This document shows, piece after piece, positions 37,448 through 47,066 of a stretch of 64,000 nt of DNA (the stretch's first letter is position 1; each line of letters opens with the position of its first letter). The translations under genes were made by a program, and so were the position numbers. Under the pieces are notes generated by a model, which saw nothing but the letters and a program-made list of their open reading frames with translations, ran no database searches and was not told where the DNA came from. The stretch comes from Metridium senile. Lineage: Eukaryota; Cnidaria; Anthozoa; Actiniaria; Metridiidae. Where the stretch lies: the NCBI GenBank assembly GCA_949775045.1, contig OX459095.1:29787064-29851063 (forward strand), read 5' to 3'.

Positions 37448-38214
37448 TATCCATTCCTATAACTTTATATATCTTTACACGTACGCCAAAATGACAAATT
37501 AAATTTTCAGTGGAAACTAGTTTCGTTTTTAATCAACCTCTTCAGTCCACTGTATTACAATATACTGCTCCTTCGTATACCGAATATTTTAAAAGAAGCT
37601 TTAATAATAGCGGCCGTGTTTAGCCTCGTCACGCACGACGAGGGAGCGTTGCGTGACAAGACTAAACACGGCTGCGGGGAGACTGCCTGTCCATCAAGGA
37701 GGACTGCTGTCGCCATGGAGACAGGACTCGTCATCGGCTTGATGGAAATACAGGTCCTGGTGAGGTCCTGGTACGTAATCATCATCATCAGTAGCAGCAT
37801 CACCATAACATCCCATAATCTTCACCATCAGATTATCATCATCATCACTGTTATCATCATAATCATGATCATCACCTTCATCATCATCATCATCATCATT
37901 ACCGAATACCACCATCATCGCAAATCGCCATTATCGCTACATCAGCATGATCACAGGGTCTATTATTATAAGTGGCCTTATTAGGTAGTTTCGGATACTT
38001 GGATTTCTTCAATGAATGTTTTAATAAATCCTGTCAGGCATCATGATAGATCATTTTTAGGCAAGTTAAAAAACCTGAAAAATATTGGGGTCACCGTATT
38101 GGTTATAGAGTTATAAGATATAGTAAAAGTAGGTATTTTCAATAATTTGCGGTGATTTTGCTCAAAAGTACCAACTCAAAGCAGTCTAGAGAATGCGAAC
38201 GTATTCTGCTTGGA

Positions 38215-38500
38215 AAGTATTAGAATTTATCAAACGATAGATCTAAGCTTTATCTAACATTTTCTGTCATAAAAATCATTGAATCATTTCCATATATGGG
38301 TATAAGTGAACCCTAGAAGCACAATTCTACGCCAATTACGCACCCTATATGTGTATAGAGTTGTAGCATTTGTAAAATTTCAGAAAATCCAATCAATGAA
38401 TATTTTATTTTTTATTCTAAATCGTAAGAATAGTAAATGCAGCCATGAATAAAAAGAAAAAAAATGGGGGTCACCGTCTTAGTTAAGGCGCTATAAGCGA
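38215..38500. repeat. Dispersed repeat, copy 2
   Basis: Partner of 31325-31590; ends in GGGGGTCACCGTCTTAGTTA, then AGGCGCT. Confidence 0.7.
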
Positions 38501-38616
38501 AAAACGTCGGTATTAAAATGCAAAATTTCTATTGTTTTGGCCGAGTGGGACTGGGCACCAGTCGCTTTTAAGTTTGTTTGAAGCTAAAAAAAAAGGTATA
38601 AGCACCACATTACATT

Positions 38617-39247
38617 ACATTTACATACTATTTTACATTTACATACTATTTTACATTTACATACTATTTTACATTTACATACTATTTTACATTTACATAC
38701 TATTTTACATTTACATACTATTTTACATTTACATACTATTTTACATTTACATACTATTTTACATTTACATACTATTTTACATTTACATACTATTTTACAT
38801 TTACATACTATTTTACATTTACATACTATTTTACATTTACATACTATTTTACATTTACATACTATTTTACATTTACATACTATTTTACATTTACATACTA
38901 TTTTACATTTACATACTATTTTACATTTACATACTATTTTACATTTACATACTATTTTACATTTACATACTATTTTACATTTACATACTATTTTACATTT
39001 ACATACTATTTTACATTTACATACTATTTTACATTTACATATTATTTTACATTTACATACTATTTTACATTTACATACTATTTTACATTTACATACTATT
39101 TTACATTTACATACTATTTTACATTTACATACTATTTTACATTTACATACTATTTTACATTTACATACTATTTTACATTTACATACTATTTTACATTTAC
39201 ATACTATTTTACATTTACATACTATTTTACATTTACATACTATTTTA
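38617..39247. repeat. 18-bp minisatellite, 35 units
   Basis: The unit ACATTTACATACTATTTT is repeated 35 times with only one variant unit noticed (ACATATTATTTT near 39037). It is open in a frame encoding a YILFYI repeat, which is not a protein. In copy B the same place holds a single degenerate unit, so this array expanded after duplication. About three more units lie at 42555-42613, beyond the inserted transposon. Confidence 0.95.
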
Positions 39248-39527
39248 TACGGTGGCCCAAAAGTTCACGGCAATTTCAATTTGATCACGGTAATTTGAAT
39301 TTTGATCACGGCAATTTCAATTTGTTCACGGCAATTTCAATTTAATCACTGCAATTTCAATTTGTTCACGGCAATTTCAATTTAATCACTGCAATTTCAA
39401 ATTTTGCTCGTATGGCCACTCAACTTACTTCCGGTTATGAGCAAGCCAACATTTCAGTCAGTGGTCTGTGCATTATTTCAAAATGGCTGACAACGAAAGA
39501 GATATTTTACATTTACATACTATTTTA
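39248..39527 (+). repeat. Duplicated left end of the transposon at 39528
   Basis: Repeats the first part of the adjacent element, up to GACAACGAAAGAGATATT, then returns to one minisatellite unit. It is a partial tandem duplication of terminus plus minisatellite. Confidence 0.85.
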
Positions 39528-39842
39528 TACGGTGGCCCAAAAGTTCACGGCAATTTCAATTTGATCACGGTAATTTGAATTTTGATCACGGCAATTTCAA
39601 TTTGTTCACGGCAATTTCAATTTAATCACTGCAATTTCAATTTGTTCACGGCAATTTCAATTTAATCACTGCAATTTCTATTTGTTCACGGCAATTTCAA
39701 TTTAATCACGGCAATTTCAATTTAATCACGGCAATTTCAATTTAATCACTGCAATTTCAAATTTTGCTCGTATGGCCACTCAACTTACTTCCGGTTATGA
39801 GCAAGCCAACATTTCAGTCAGTGGTCTGTGCATTATTTCAAA

Positions 39843-40020
39843 ATGGCTGACAACGAAAGAGATATTTCAGAATCGCTATTTTACAAAGGCTACGAATACA
39901 ATGAGATTTGTGAGATATTGAAAACACAGCATAGCATAAATCTTAACCTTGGTCAGTTGAAAAGAAAGCTAAAGCATTATAATCTTAGAAGAAACAAGGT
40001 CGAGTTTGATGATCAGTCTT
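39843..40020 (+). pseudogene. Transposase N-terminal HTH fragment
   Basis: Starts ATGGCTGACAACGAAAGAGA and encodes about 58 residues with an HTH-like pattern (GYEYNEICEILKTQHSINL, then LGQLKRKLKHYNLRR). This is the type that precedes rve-integrase cores in cnidarian and fish transposons. It is cut off at about 40020 where the opposing gene begins, so no DDE core remains. Confidence 0.6.
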
Positions 40021-40918
40021 TAAGAAGTGGAATACTTGAAATACTAGATGCACCAGTATCAATTCCTTCTTCACCAAGAAATTTAACAACAACTCTGCTG
40101 TTTACTGGTTTGCGTTTCCTTTCCCGTTGCCACAGCTGGACTATGCGACTAATAGGTATATTGCGTCTTGTTGTTAAAAACATTTGTTCAGTTTGAATGA
40201 CTCTATCCTGCAATGCTTGGACAACTTGTGCTGGATCGCATGGCTTAACTACATTCGTTGATTCTTTATCATCATTGTCAAAGTCATTTTCGTCATCTTC
40301 AGTGCTTTTGTTTAAGCTTTCATGCAGAGATAATGCAAGTTCACGGTCTGCAGTCATTTGTTCGCTTTTGGATTCTTCTACAGCTGAGCCAATGTTGTTT
40401 GGACTAAATGCTGGCTTGTCCAAAATGCTATCGTCATCGCTTTCTTCTGATTTGTTATTCTCCATAACTTCTTCTACCTGACCACCATTTACATGCAGCT
40501 CCAGATCTGCTTTAGCACAAATGTATAATGTTATTCTCTTGAAGTCTTTTCCAATTTCCTCTTGGTATCTTCCTATTGTGAATAGCTCATTCTGTGAGCC
40601 TGGTATATATACTGCTTCTTGAAAATCTTCAAGCAGAAGTACATAATCTTCATCTTCATTATACAAGTTGCTGTGGTACGCCTTCCACTTATTAATAGCC
40701 TTCTCCAATAAAGCTGCAGGGGGATCTAGTGTATTAACTCTGAGTGCCAAACGTTTCCCATGCTTCCTTCTTAATGTTTCCGTCTTGGGGTTCCATTCAG
40801 CTATGCCAATGTCAGTATGATGACATCCGTAACTGTTGCTTTTTGATGATCGGCCTTTCCCTTCCCCTTTTTTGATACACTCTCCTTCCATTCCTTTCCT
40901 TTTTCCCTCTTAAAGCTA
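40013..40918 (-). pseudogene. HECT-type (G2E3-like) transposon-borne protein, truncated
   Basis: A frame of about 290 residues contains IGIAEWNPKTETLRRKHGKR, an acidic middle, and VIQTEQMFLTTRRNIPISRI. It ends in VVVKFLGEEGIDTGA, the conserved opening of a HECT-type ubiquitin-ligase domain. The domain then stops, so the lobes with the catalytic Cys are gone. A likely 5' exon (about 41018-40900) reads LTKPISSTFGRVKSF in another frame. One frame break near 40870 separates it from the rest. G2E3-like genes are numerous in cnidarians and fish. Confidence 0.6.
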
Positions 40919-42199
40919 ATGAAACTCTTCACTCTACCAAAGGTACTTGAAATTGGCTTAGTGAGGTCAATGACAGCACTGGGACCAGCATCACCAGCAC
41001 TACACCGTTCATTCTTAGCAGCTAAAAAAATATGAGCATGATTATCATAAGAGTAAGAGTATAATTATTGTCATTTCTTTGTAGAGTTCTTTTTCTTTTG
41101 GCAAGTGATGTTTGTCTTTTTTGAGGTTCTAGACCGGGGGGAGGAGGGGGGGTGGGGGGGTGTCTGCATAACAGTTAACAGTAAAAAAATTGCCGTTTCA
41201 CAGTTAACAGTAAGAACTCAAATCAATGGTCTGTATGTAAACTGTCTCTTTTTAAAACTGTTAACTGTACAATCTTATGATATGTAACACTTAATATGAA
41301 CTTTTCAGCCTTTTTAACACTTAACATTTATAGCCCAAATTGTACTTTTAACACTTAACTCCAGACCCCATCTAGACACTCTTTTCTACTCCTAGAACCA
41401 CACGGTAAAAAAAATGTGCTTTATATTCGCAAGTTCAAAATGACATCGTTTATTCGACTAAATACGGTATTCAAGTGACCTGATGTCCAACTTTCAAATA
41501 TGATATCGAAATTAGTCCTTCTTGTATTTATAGTTTCCACATGTCAACTATGGAACACATTTCCTCTTGAAATAAGAAAATAAGAGACTGTTAAATCGTT
41601 TAGAAATAATATTAGAAAACAGTTAAATTAGATAAACAGAGACATTTACCTCATTTTAATCCGTAATCTTTCAGTCTGATATATAGCTATGACATGTTTA
41701 TATTTATATGACATTTTATTCCGTAATTAACATGTTTTATAGTCTTCACAATTTTTACATTTTATATTGACTCTTATCTAACTCATTGATACATATTATA
41801 TGTTTTTATAGTTTTATTGCAAATATCTATTCGATATTAGTTTTATATAGTTAAATTGTAATTATTAGTTTAGTGAGGGCCACAAGTTTATTAGTGTTTT
41901 TTCACTATTTCGTGTCATACCCTGTTTAAATAAAGACTTTATTATTATTATTTATGTATGCAGGTTTACATTTTAATACTACCGTATCATTATTGTTGTT
42001 AAATATCATAATGTGTGTTTAATATAGCAAACGATAGATGTAATCAGTTTTGTTGGAGCTGCTTACTTTAATAGGTCATTTTATTCCAAATTATAACAAT
42101 ATGGCGGTGAGCTCACTCGAGTATGAACACACTCAACAATAAAGACGATTAAACCTGAGTAAACAATCACTATTACGACATATTTATTAAATATAGACT

Positions 42200-42263
42200 T
42201 AGTTCCACAGTGACCACAAAATCGATTTTCTTCAAGTGATTTGCCACACTTATGACAAAACAT
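42200..42263 (-). CDS. Zinc-ribbon N-terminal exon of the HECT-like gene
   Basis: MFCHKCGKSLEENRFCGHCG is a C-x2-C..C-x2-C zinc ribbon on the same strand as the HECT-like fragment and close to the right terminus. The foldback at 58165 has the same MFC start in the same position, which supports this as the gene's first exon. The donor site is unclear. Confidence 0.5.
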
Positions 42264-42799
42264 AATCCGAATCCCACAACTAGATCCACATAATCCAACT
42301 GAAGACCACGTGGAATAAGAAGAGCCCGCGTTACTTTTGGACAGTTACTTATGTACAGGGAGCCCAAAGTGCAAAATAATATCAAAACTGCCGTGATCAA
42401 ATTGAAATTGCCGTGAACAAATTAAAATTGCCGTGATTAAAATTTAAATTACCGTGATTAAATTTAAATTGCCGTGATTAAATTGAAATTTCCGTGAACA
42501 AATTGAAATCGCCGTGATTAAATTGAAATTGCCGTGAACTTTTGGGCCACCGTAATTTTACATTTACATACTATTTTACATTTACATACTATTTTACATT
42601 TACATACTATTTTGTTCTATGTAGTTTTGTATTTAAAATATTATTTCAAAAACCATTGCTATTGTTTAGCCAATCACATCACTTGAAATTATAGGGTTTT
42701 CCCCACTAGATTGTTTTGATTTTCCTCCTGCGTGATTTTTCGTAGAAAGCTTCTAGTGGTTTCGAGCATTAACTCCGCGACTGACTATGTAAGAGATAC

Positions 42800-42999
42800 C
42801 ACAGGGAGCCCAAGCTCATCACTTGTGATCTTTTACAGTAAATGTATGGGGTATTTTCGTCAAAATCGCTCTAATTGAGCTAAAACTCGGTCAAAGACTA
42901 GAAAACAGTTATACACAACTATCTACGTTAAAGAAAGTTTTTATTATTGTATATTTGAGGCACAGCGAAAGGATAAGTGATGAGCTTGGGCTCCCTGTG
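42800..42999. mobile_element. 200-bp MITE, CACAGGGAGCCC family, copy A
   Basis: TIR CACAGGGAGCCCAAGCTCAT, followed by CACTT, is mirrored at the right. Flanks are AGATAC and AGATTAC. The equivalent place in copy B (GTAAGAGATTACATCA, about 60538) is empty, fixing the insertion point. Confidence 0.85.
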
Positions 43000-43086
43000 A
43001 GATTACATCATAAAAAATCCCATCTTTCACTGCGCCCAGACCAGACTGACTGCCTCAGATTGCCACATACCGGTATAATGTTAAAC

Positions 43087-44259
43087 ATGGCGGACGACGA
43101 AGGTAACTTTAGCGATCCACAACAAGAATCGTATTCTTCGGAAGCAATAAGCGAGAAGGAATATTTAAAAGCTTTATGTTTACACCAAAGACAAACATTT
43201 AAAGAACATAATACAAGAGAAAATGCTGTTTCGTCGATCATTAGCGATGGTTTGAATGGCGAATCACTACAGCAACAAAATAATCAGTCTGGTTCGAACT
43301 ACAGAAAAAACCATATCAAAGTCTCTTCTGAACACGATGATTGTTCAAAGATATGCGAAGAGTCAAAGAAGAATGAAATCTGTGAACATGATGAAAATCG
43401 AACGTTTAAAAACGACGAGAATGACAATTACAACGTCAAAACTAACGTCAAAACAAGTTTCCCCCAACAAATATACAAGAAACAACCCCAAGAAAAATCA
43501 TTTGATGGAGAAGAATATAAAGACGAAGAATTTGAAACACAAGGAATATCAGAAGACGACTGTGTTCCTGAAGCTCTTGAAAAAATAACAGAAATACGTA
43601 AGCCACAAGAGCCACAAGAAGAAATCCCCCAGCCACGTGAACAGATACTGAAGGAATTACTACACAAGTTTTTGCAAAAACCCACTTATGAAAATGTTAG
43701 AGAAGATAATATTGTTCAAGGAGACTGTATCGAGAGTAATGGCATGTTTGGTGAATTATATAAACATTATGCCATAGTGGAGTTTGTTGATGGTGACAAA
43801 GTTACAGTCACAGAGTACAGTCTTAGAGATGGTAATAAACTTCTGTTAGGTTTAAAGACCATGGCAATGACTCTAGCACGTAATGACCCATTGGCCATGC
43901 TTGCAAAAGCAAAGCTATCAACATATACCTTACAACAGCTTGAAGCAAGAAATGCAAAAAAAATCATCTTTCCTAAAGAATTGCAAAGATACATAGATAG
44001 AGACAAAACTCTGAAAAACACTGAAAAAAGAAGGAAAGAACCTGACTTTTTGTACAGTTTGTCAACAAATAACTGCGAGCATCTTGTGTGGTGGTGTTTG
44101 TTTGACTTGGACTATAGTTATCAGGCTAGTGAATCCCATGAATTGTATCTGTATTTACTGAGAGGTGTTTCACCGGCAAGTCAGCTCCTAACTGTTATGA
44201 ATTGGCCATATCTCTATGTATTCAATGAGTTTTGCCTTGCTGGATATAACAGATTTTAA
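43087..44259 (+). CDS. LRAT-like (permuted NlpC/P60) protein, copy A
   Basis: Single-exon gene of 390 residues. I chose ATG 43087 because it matches the start of the paralogue; the frame is open further upstream only because it runs into the MITE. Residues 1-195 are hydrophilic and repeat-poor (SYSSEAISEKEYLKALCLHQ) and probably flexible. Residues about 198-345 form an LRAT-type fold, with GDCIES, the catalytic-type His in YKHYAIVEFVDGD, and the nucleophile box NNCEHLVWWCLFD. LRAT-family enzymes are thiol acyltransferases or hydrolases on lipids. Substrate and location are unknown, and no membrane anchor is evident. AATAAA lies at 44502. Confidence 0.85.
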   Translation: MADDEGNFSDPQQESYSSEAISEKEYLKALCLHQRQTFKEHNTRENAVSSIISDGLNGESLQQQNNQSGSNYRKNHIKVSSEHDDCSKICEESKKNEICEHDENRTFKNDENDNYNVKTNVKTSFPQQIYKKQPQEKSFDGEEYKDEEFETQGISEDDCVPEALEKITEIRKPQEPQEEIPQPREQILKELLHKFLQKPTYENVREDNIVQGDCIESNGMFGELYKHYAIVEFVDGDKVTVTEYSLRDGNKLLLGLKTMAMTLARNDPLAMLAKAKLSTYTLQQLEARNAKKIIFPKELQRYIDRDKTLKNTEKRRKEPDFLYSLSTNNCEHLVWWCLFDLDYSYQASESHELYLYLLRGVSPASQLLTVMNWPYLYVFNEFCLAGYNRF

Positions 44260-44519
44260 GCACACTATTTAAAAAATCAGATGTTTTTCATTTATACTCA
44301 GGCCATGTACTTATTTTAATTTAGTCATTGTATTGTAATTTCATCATGTAAACCTTAAAACCCCAAAGGTATGCATTATAGCATTGGTCGGGGGTTCACG
44401 TTCCTATTTTTCCACAAAGTGGTTTTGGGTTTTCGTGACCGGCTATGATGTTAAGAATTTATTATTGTATTTATGATGGATACGATACTTGATTTCCTTA
44501 ATAAAACATGTTATCATGG

Positions 44520-45456
44520 CTTCCTTTGTGTATGATAATTTATTTACTGGTACCTTCTTCTTCAATCCCAGAGCAAGAATGCAGCATTATCAATATTGAG
44601 GGTCTTGAAGGGGTGAAATGGGAGCTGGGATTGGCCTTAGTTATGACTGGGAAAATCTGATTGGATGCACTGGGACTGGGATTTACAAATAAAAGAACAA
44701 TAGAAAATGGGAATGGGATTGAAAACTTGAGCAAAACTGATGGGATTATGTGATTTTTGACTGGGATTTTGTCCAAATATAAACTGGGAAATGGGATTCA
44801 GACCCCTCCCTTCAGGACCCTCGACATTTTATCGGATACTGTCTGTTCTCGCCAATCATCCAATAAGAGAGTGCAGAGAGAAAGCAATAGGCTGGGGGCA
44901 ATGAATAGTGCAGTGCAGTAAGCACAAACAGTCATCCCCTTAGGGGTGGACCATTTGACTTTTGAGGGGGGGGGGGGATGGGTGATTTGGTCCGCCCGCT
45001 GGCATGCGCAAGGAATTTATTTGATAAAAATGCAAAGATTTGAGTGGGGATTTTGGAAATTTTTTAAGAGTCTTAATAATAATAATAATATTTATTTAAA
45101 CACTATAAGGAGCAAATTACAAATTGTTAGGCTCGTGTCCGGTCAGACATTTCCGTACGGGAAATGAGAAAATTAAAGAAGAAAATCACTGACATATTGG
45201 GAATACATAATTCCTTTCTCCTTTCATTCATTTATCCCACTTTCTCTCTTTCCTTTTCTTTTGAAACATGATAAATATATATTTGATAGTAAGCAGCTAG
45301 CTTACACAACAAATCTTAAAGTTATATGCAAATGAATAATACAATGGATTCAAGTCAAGGCTTTTGGGCGGAGAGCCAACATTTGCATATTACTGTAATA
45401 ACAGCCATTTCTAAAATAGTTTTTGACTGACTAGACTATTATATATTTATGTGATA
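44520..45456. other. Non-coding repeat-like stretch
   Basis: 44540-44820 is rich in TGGGATTGGG/ACTGGGA words of unknown repeat type. 45318-45415 is a relative of the octamer hairpin at 37309. No gene was recognised. Confidence 0.45.
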
Positions 45457-45731
45457 CCCGGGGGAGGGGAATTCCTTATAAAATGGATAGGGGTGCTCGA
45501 CGGACCTTTTAGGGTCGAAAATAAGACCCTTGTGTATCTTTTAGGGTCTCGAACTGGCACTGTACCTTTTAGGGTCAGTTTTCCAACTTAAGATTATACA
45601 TATTGTGGTTGTACCTTTTAGGGTCTAAAATCAGTATCTGAGTTTATTTATGCGTACCTTTTAGGGTCATTTTCAAAACTGTCTGTTGAGCACCCCTATC
45701 CATTAAATTGCTAAGGGAGTTTCCCCCCGGG
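45457..45731. mobile_element. 275-bp MITE with internal CTTTTAGGGTC repeats
   Basis: TIR CCCGGGGGAGGGGAATTCCT, with inner ATGGATAGGGGTGCTC, is mirrored at the right. ATGTGATA flanks both ends (45449-45456, 45732-45739). The interior holds five copies of TACCTTTTAGGGTC (one reads TATCTTTTAGGGTC). Confidence 0.85.
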
Positions 45732-46104
45732 ATGTGATACCCTTAAATTGTATCAACATGAAAGTGAGGTTGCTTTCAACAAAACAGTACGAGTGTGTAA
45801 AGTATACACTGTGTTAAAAGTCGATAAAAGTCTGATGACATTGTGGACATCAAAAGCTTTTTTCCATAAAAGCTAAAGTTTGTAAAGTCCAAAACATCAG
45901 AAGATGTTTCAACACTTTCTATACATGAGTTATAAGAAAGATAGCTATTAATAAACTTGGTTGTTTATTTTGACTTGAAGTTTGACACTTCAACAAACAT
46001 TTCAATGTTGTAGTTAAAATATTATAACTTAAGTTTCATTTCAACTCTTCCTTGCTGGTAGAAGGAAGGCAATCCTAGTGAAAAAAGAAGAGGCTGTATC
46101 TAGG

Positions 46105-46677
46105 TAGCCTGTGTACATCTGTCCCCATCCCTTAACCTGTTTCTACCCATAGTAGTCCAGCTGCTAACGACCAAAAATATATCAAATTGTTCGTTTTGTG
46201 ATAAAAGCATGAAACTTTGCCAGATTACTAAGTTCACCAAGGCGATCATTTTGTGATATGGGGCCATTCAAAATAGGCGCTCAGAACCGAGTACTGCGCA
46301 TGTCCTAAAATAAGCGTGCATAGAAACGAGGCTTAACCAAAATATTTAATTTACCAATCTAACTTTCATCGTTGTTGATGTATCTTAACTGAAATATGTC
46401 ACAGGAAGGTCCATGTGTTAGTTGCGGCTCCAAAATTCGTCACGTGATTTGTCACGTGACCGTGAGAATTTTGTTTTTCTGATTTTTTGCCTAAAATAAA
46501 AGGATACGCAGCTAATTTTTTTCCAGCATATTTTAACGACAGATTATAAGTATAGTACCAGTGAAAACTTACTCTACACTGAAATATTTACTATATAATT
46601 GACCTTGCTATATATGTAGGTGGACGTATAAGTGACGTATTTTGTTATGGCTTGGCCAACTAACCATTGTTATTAGA
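46105..46677 (+). repeat. Left long terminal inverted repeat
   Basis: Starts TAGCCTGTGTACATCTGTCC. Inner limit at about TTGTTATTAGAATA. Small indels relative to the right arm cluster in the outer 60 bp. Confidence 0.85.
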
Positions 46678-47066
46678 ATAGACATTGAGAATTTGTATTA
46701 TTTTATTAAACAAGCTAGTGCTATGAAAGTGTTTAAAAAAAAGTAGAAAACAGATCTCACTTAGCTTATTAATTGGTTTAATGTTAATATTTTTAAGCAT
46801 TTAACATTATTTTCGTAAAAGGTATGGGTACTAGTACCCAGTTCTAAACGGTTTTCAAGATGGCGGCGCCCATGTTAACTTGCAGACGTTCTAGGTACGT
46901 AACTATTTCTCTAATAATACCACATTGCACTAACTTTTTAAGGTTATTTTTATATTTTTCTAGATGTAACCATACATAAATTGAAATTTGTGATGAAAAG
47001 TTTTCGAACAGTATTATTTTGGGCAAAAATATACTAAATTAACATTCGTCTTTAGGTAATCAACTG

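Larger units (their letters stand above)
39528..42554. mobile_element. IS3EU-like DNA transposon, internally deleted
   Basis: Termini TACGGTGGCCCAAAAGTTCA and its inverse are flanked by ATTTTA on both sides (39522-39527, 42555-42560). Subterminal tandem words (CACGGCAATTTCAATTT) line both ends. It contains a plus-strand HTH fragment and a minus-strand zinc-ribbon/HECT-like gene, pointing at each other. TAC..GTA ends, a 6-bp duplication and an HTH of integrase type fit IS3EU as I recall it. The integrase core itself is missing. Confidence 0.75.
36453..44519. repeat. Segmental duplication, copy A
   Basis: Pairs with 55828-62093 in the same orientation. Homology starts at GCAATCCAATCGCATAAACA in both. 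It resumes at CTCCTTCGTATAC, the CATCATCGCAAATCGCCATT block, GCACCACATTACATTACATTT and the LRAT gene, and stops at GTTATCATGG after the poly(A) signal. Differences are mostly insertions listed separately. Confidence 0.85.

Noticed and set aside
38532..39284. 250-codon open frame with a YILFYI repeat
   Set aside because: It is the 18-bp minisatellite read in a frame without stops; codon use and variation follow the DNA repeat.
42955..43086. Upstream in-frame extension of the LRAT gene A
   Set aside because: The extra codons lie partly in the MITE at 42800-42999 and are absent from the paralogue, which starts at the equivalent of 43087.
46844..47026. Minus-strand 60-codon frame upstream of the transposon gene
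   Set aside because: Short, no motif, and inside the element's 5' region.
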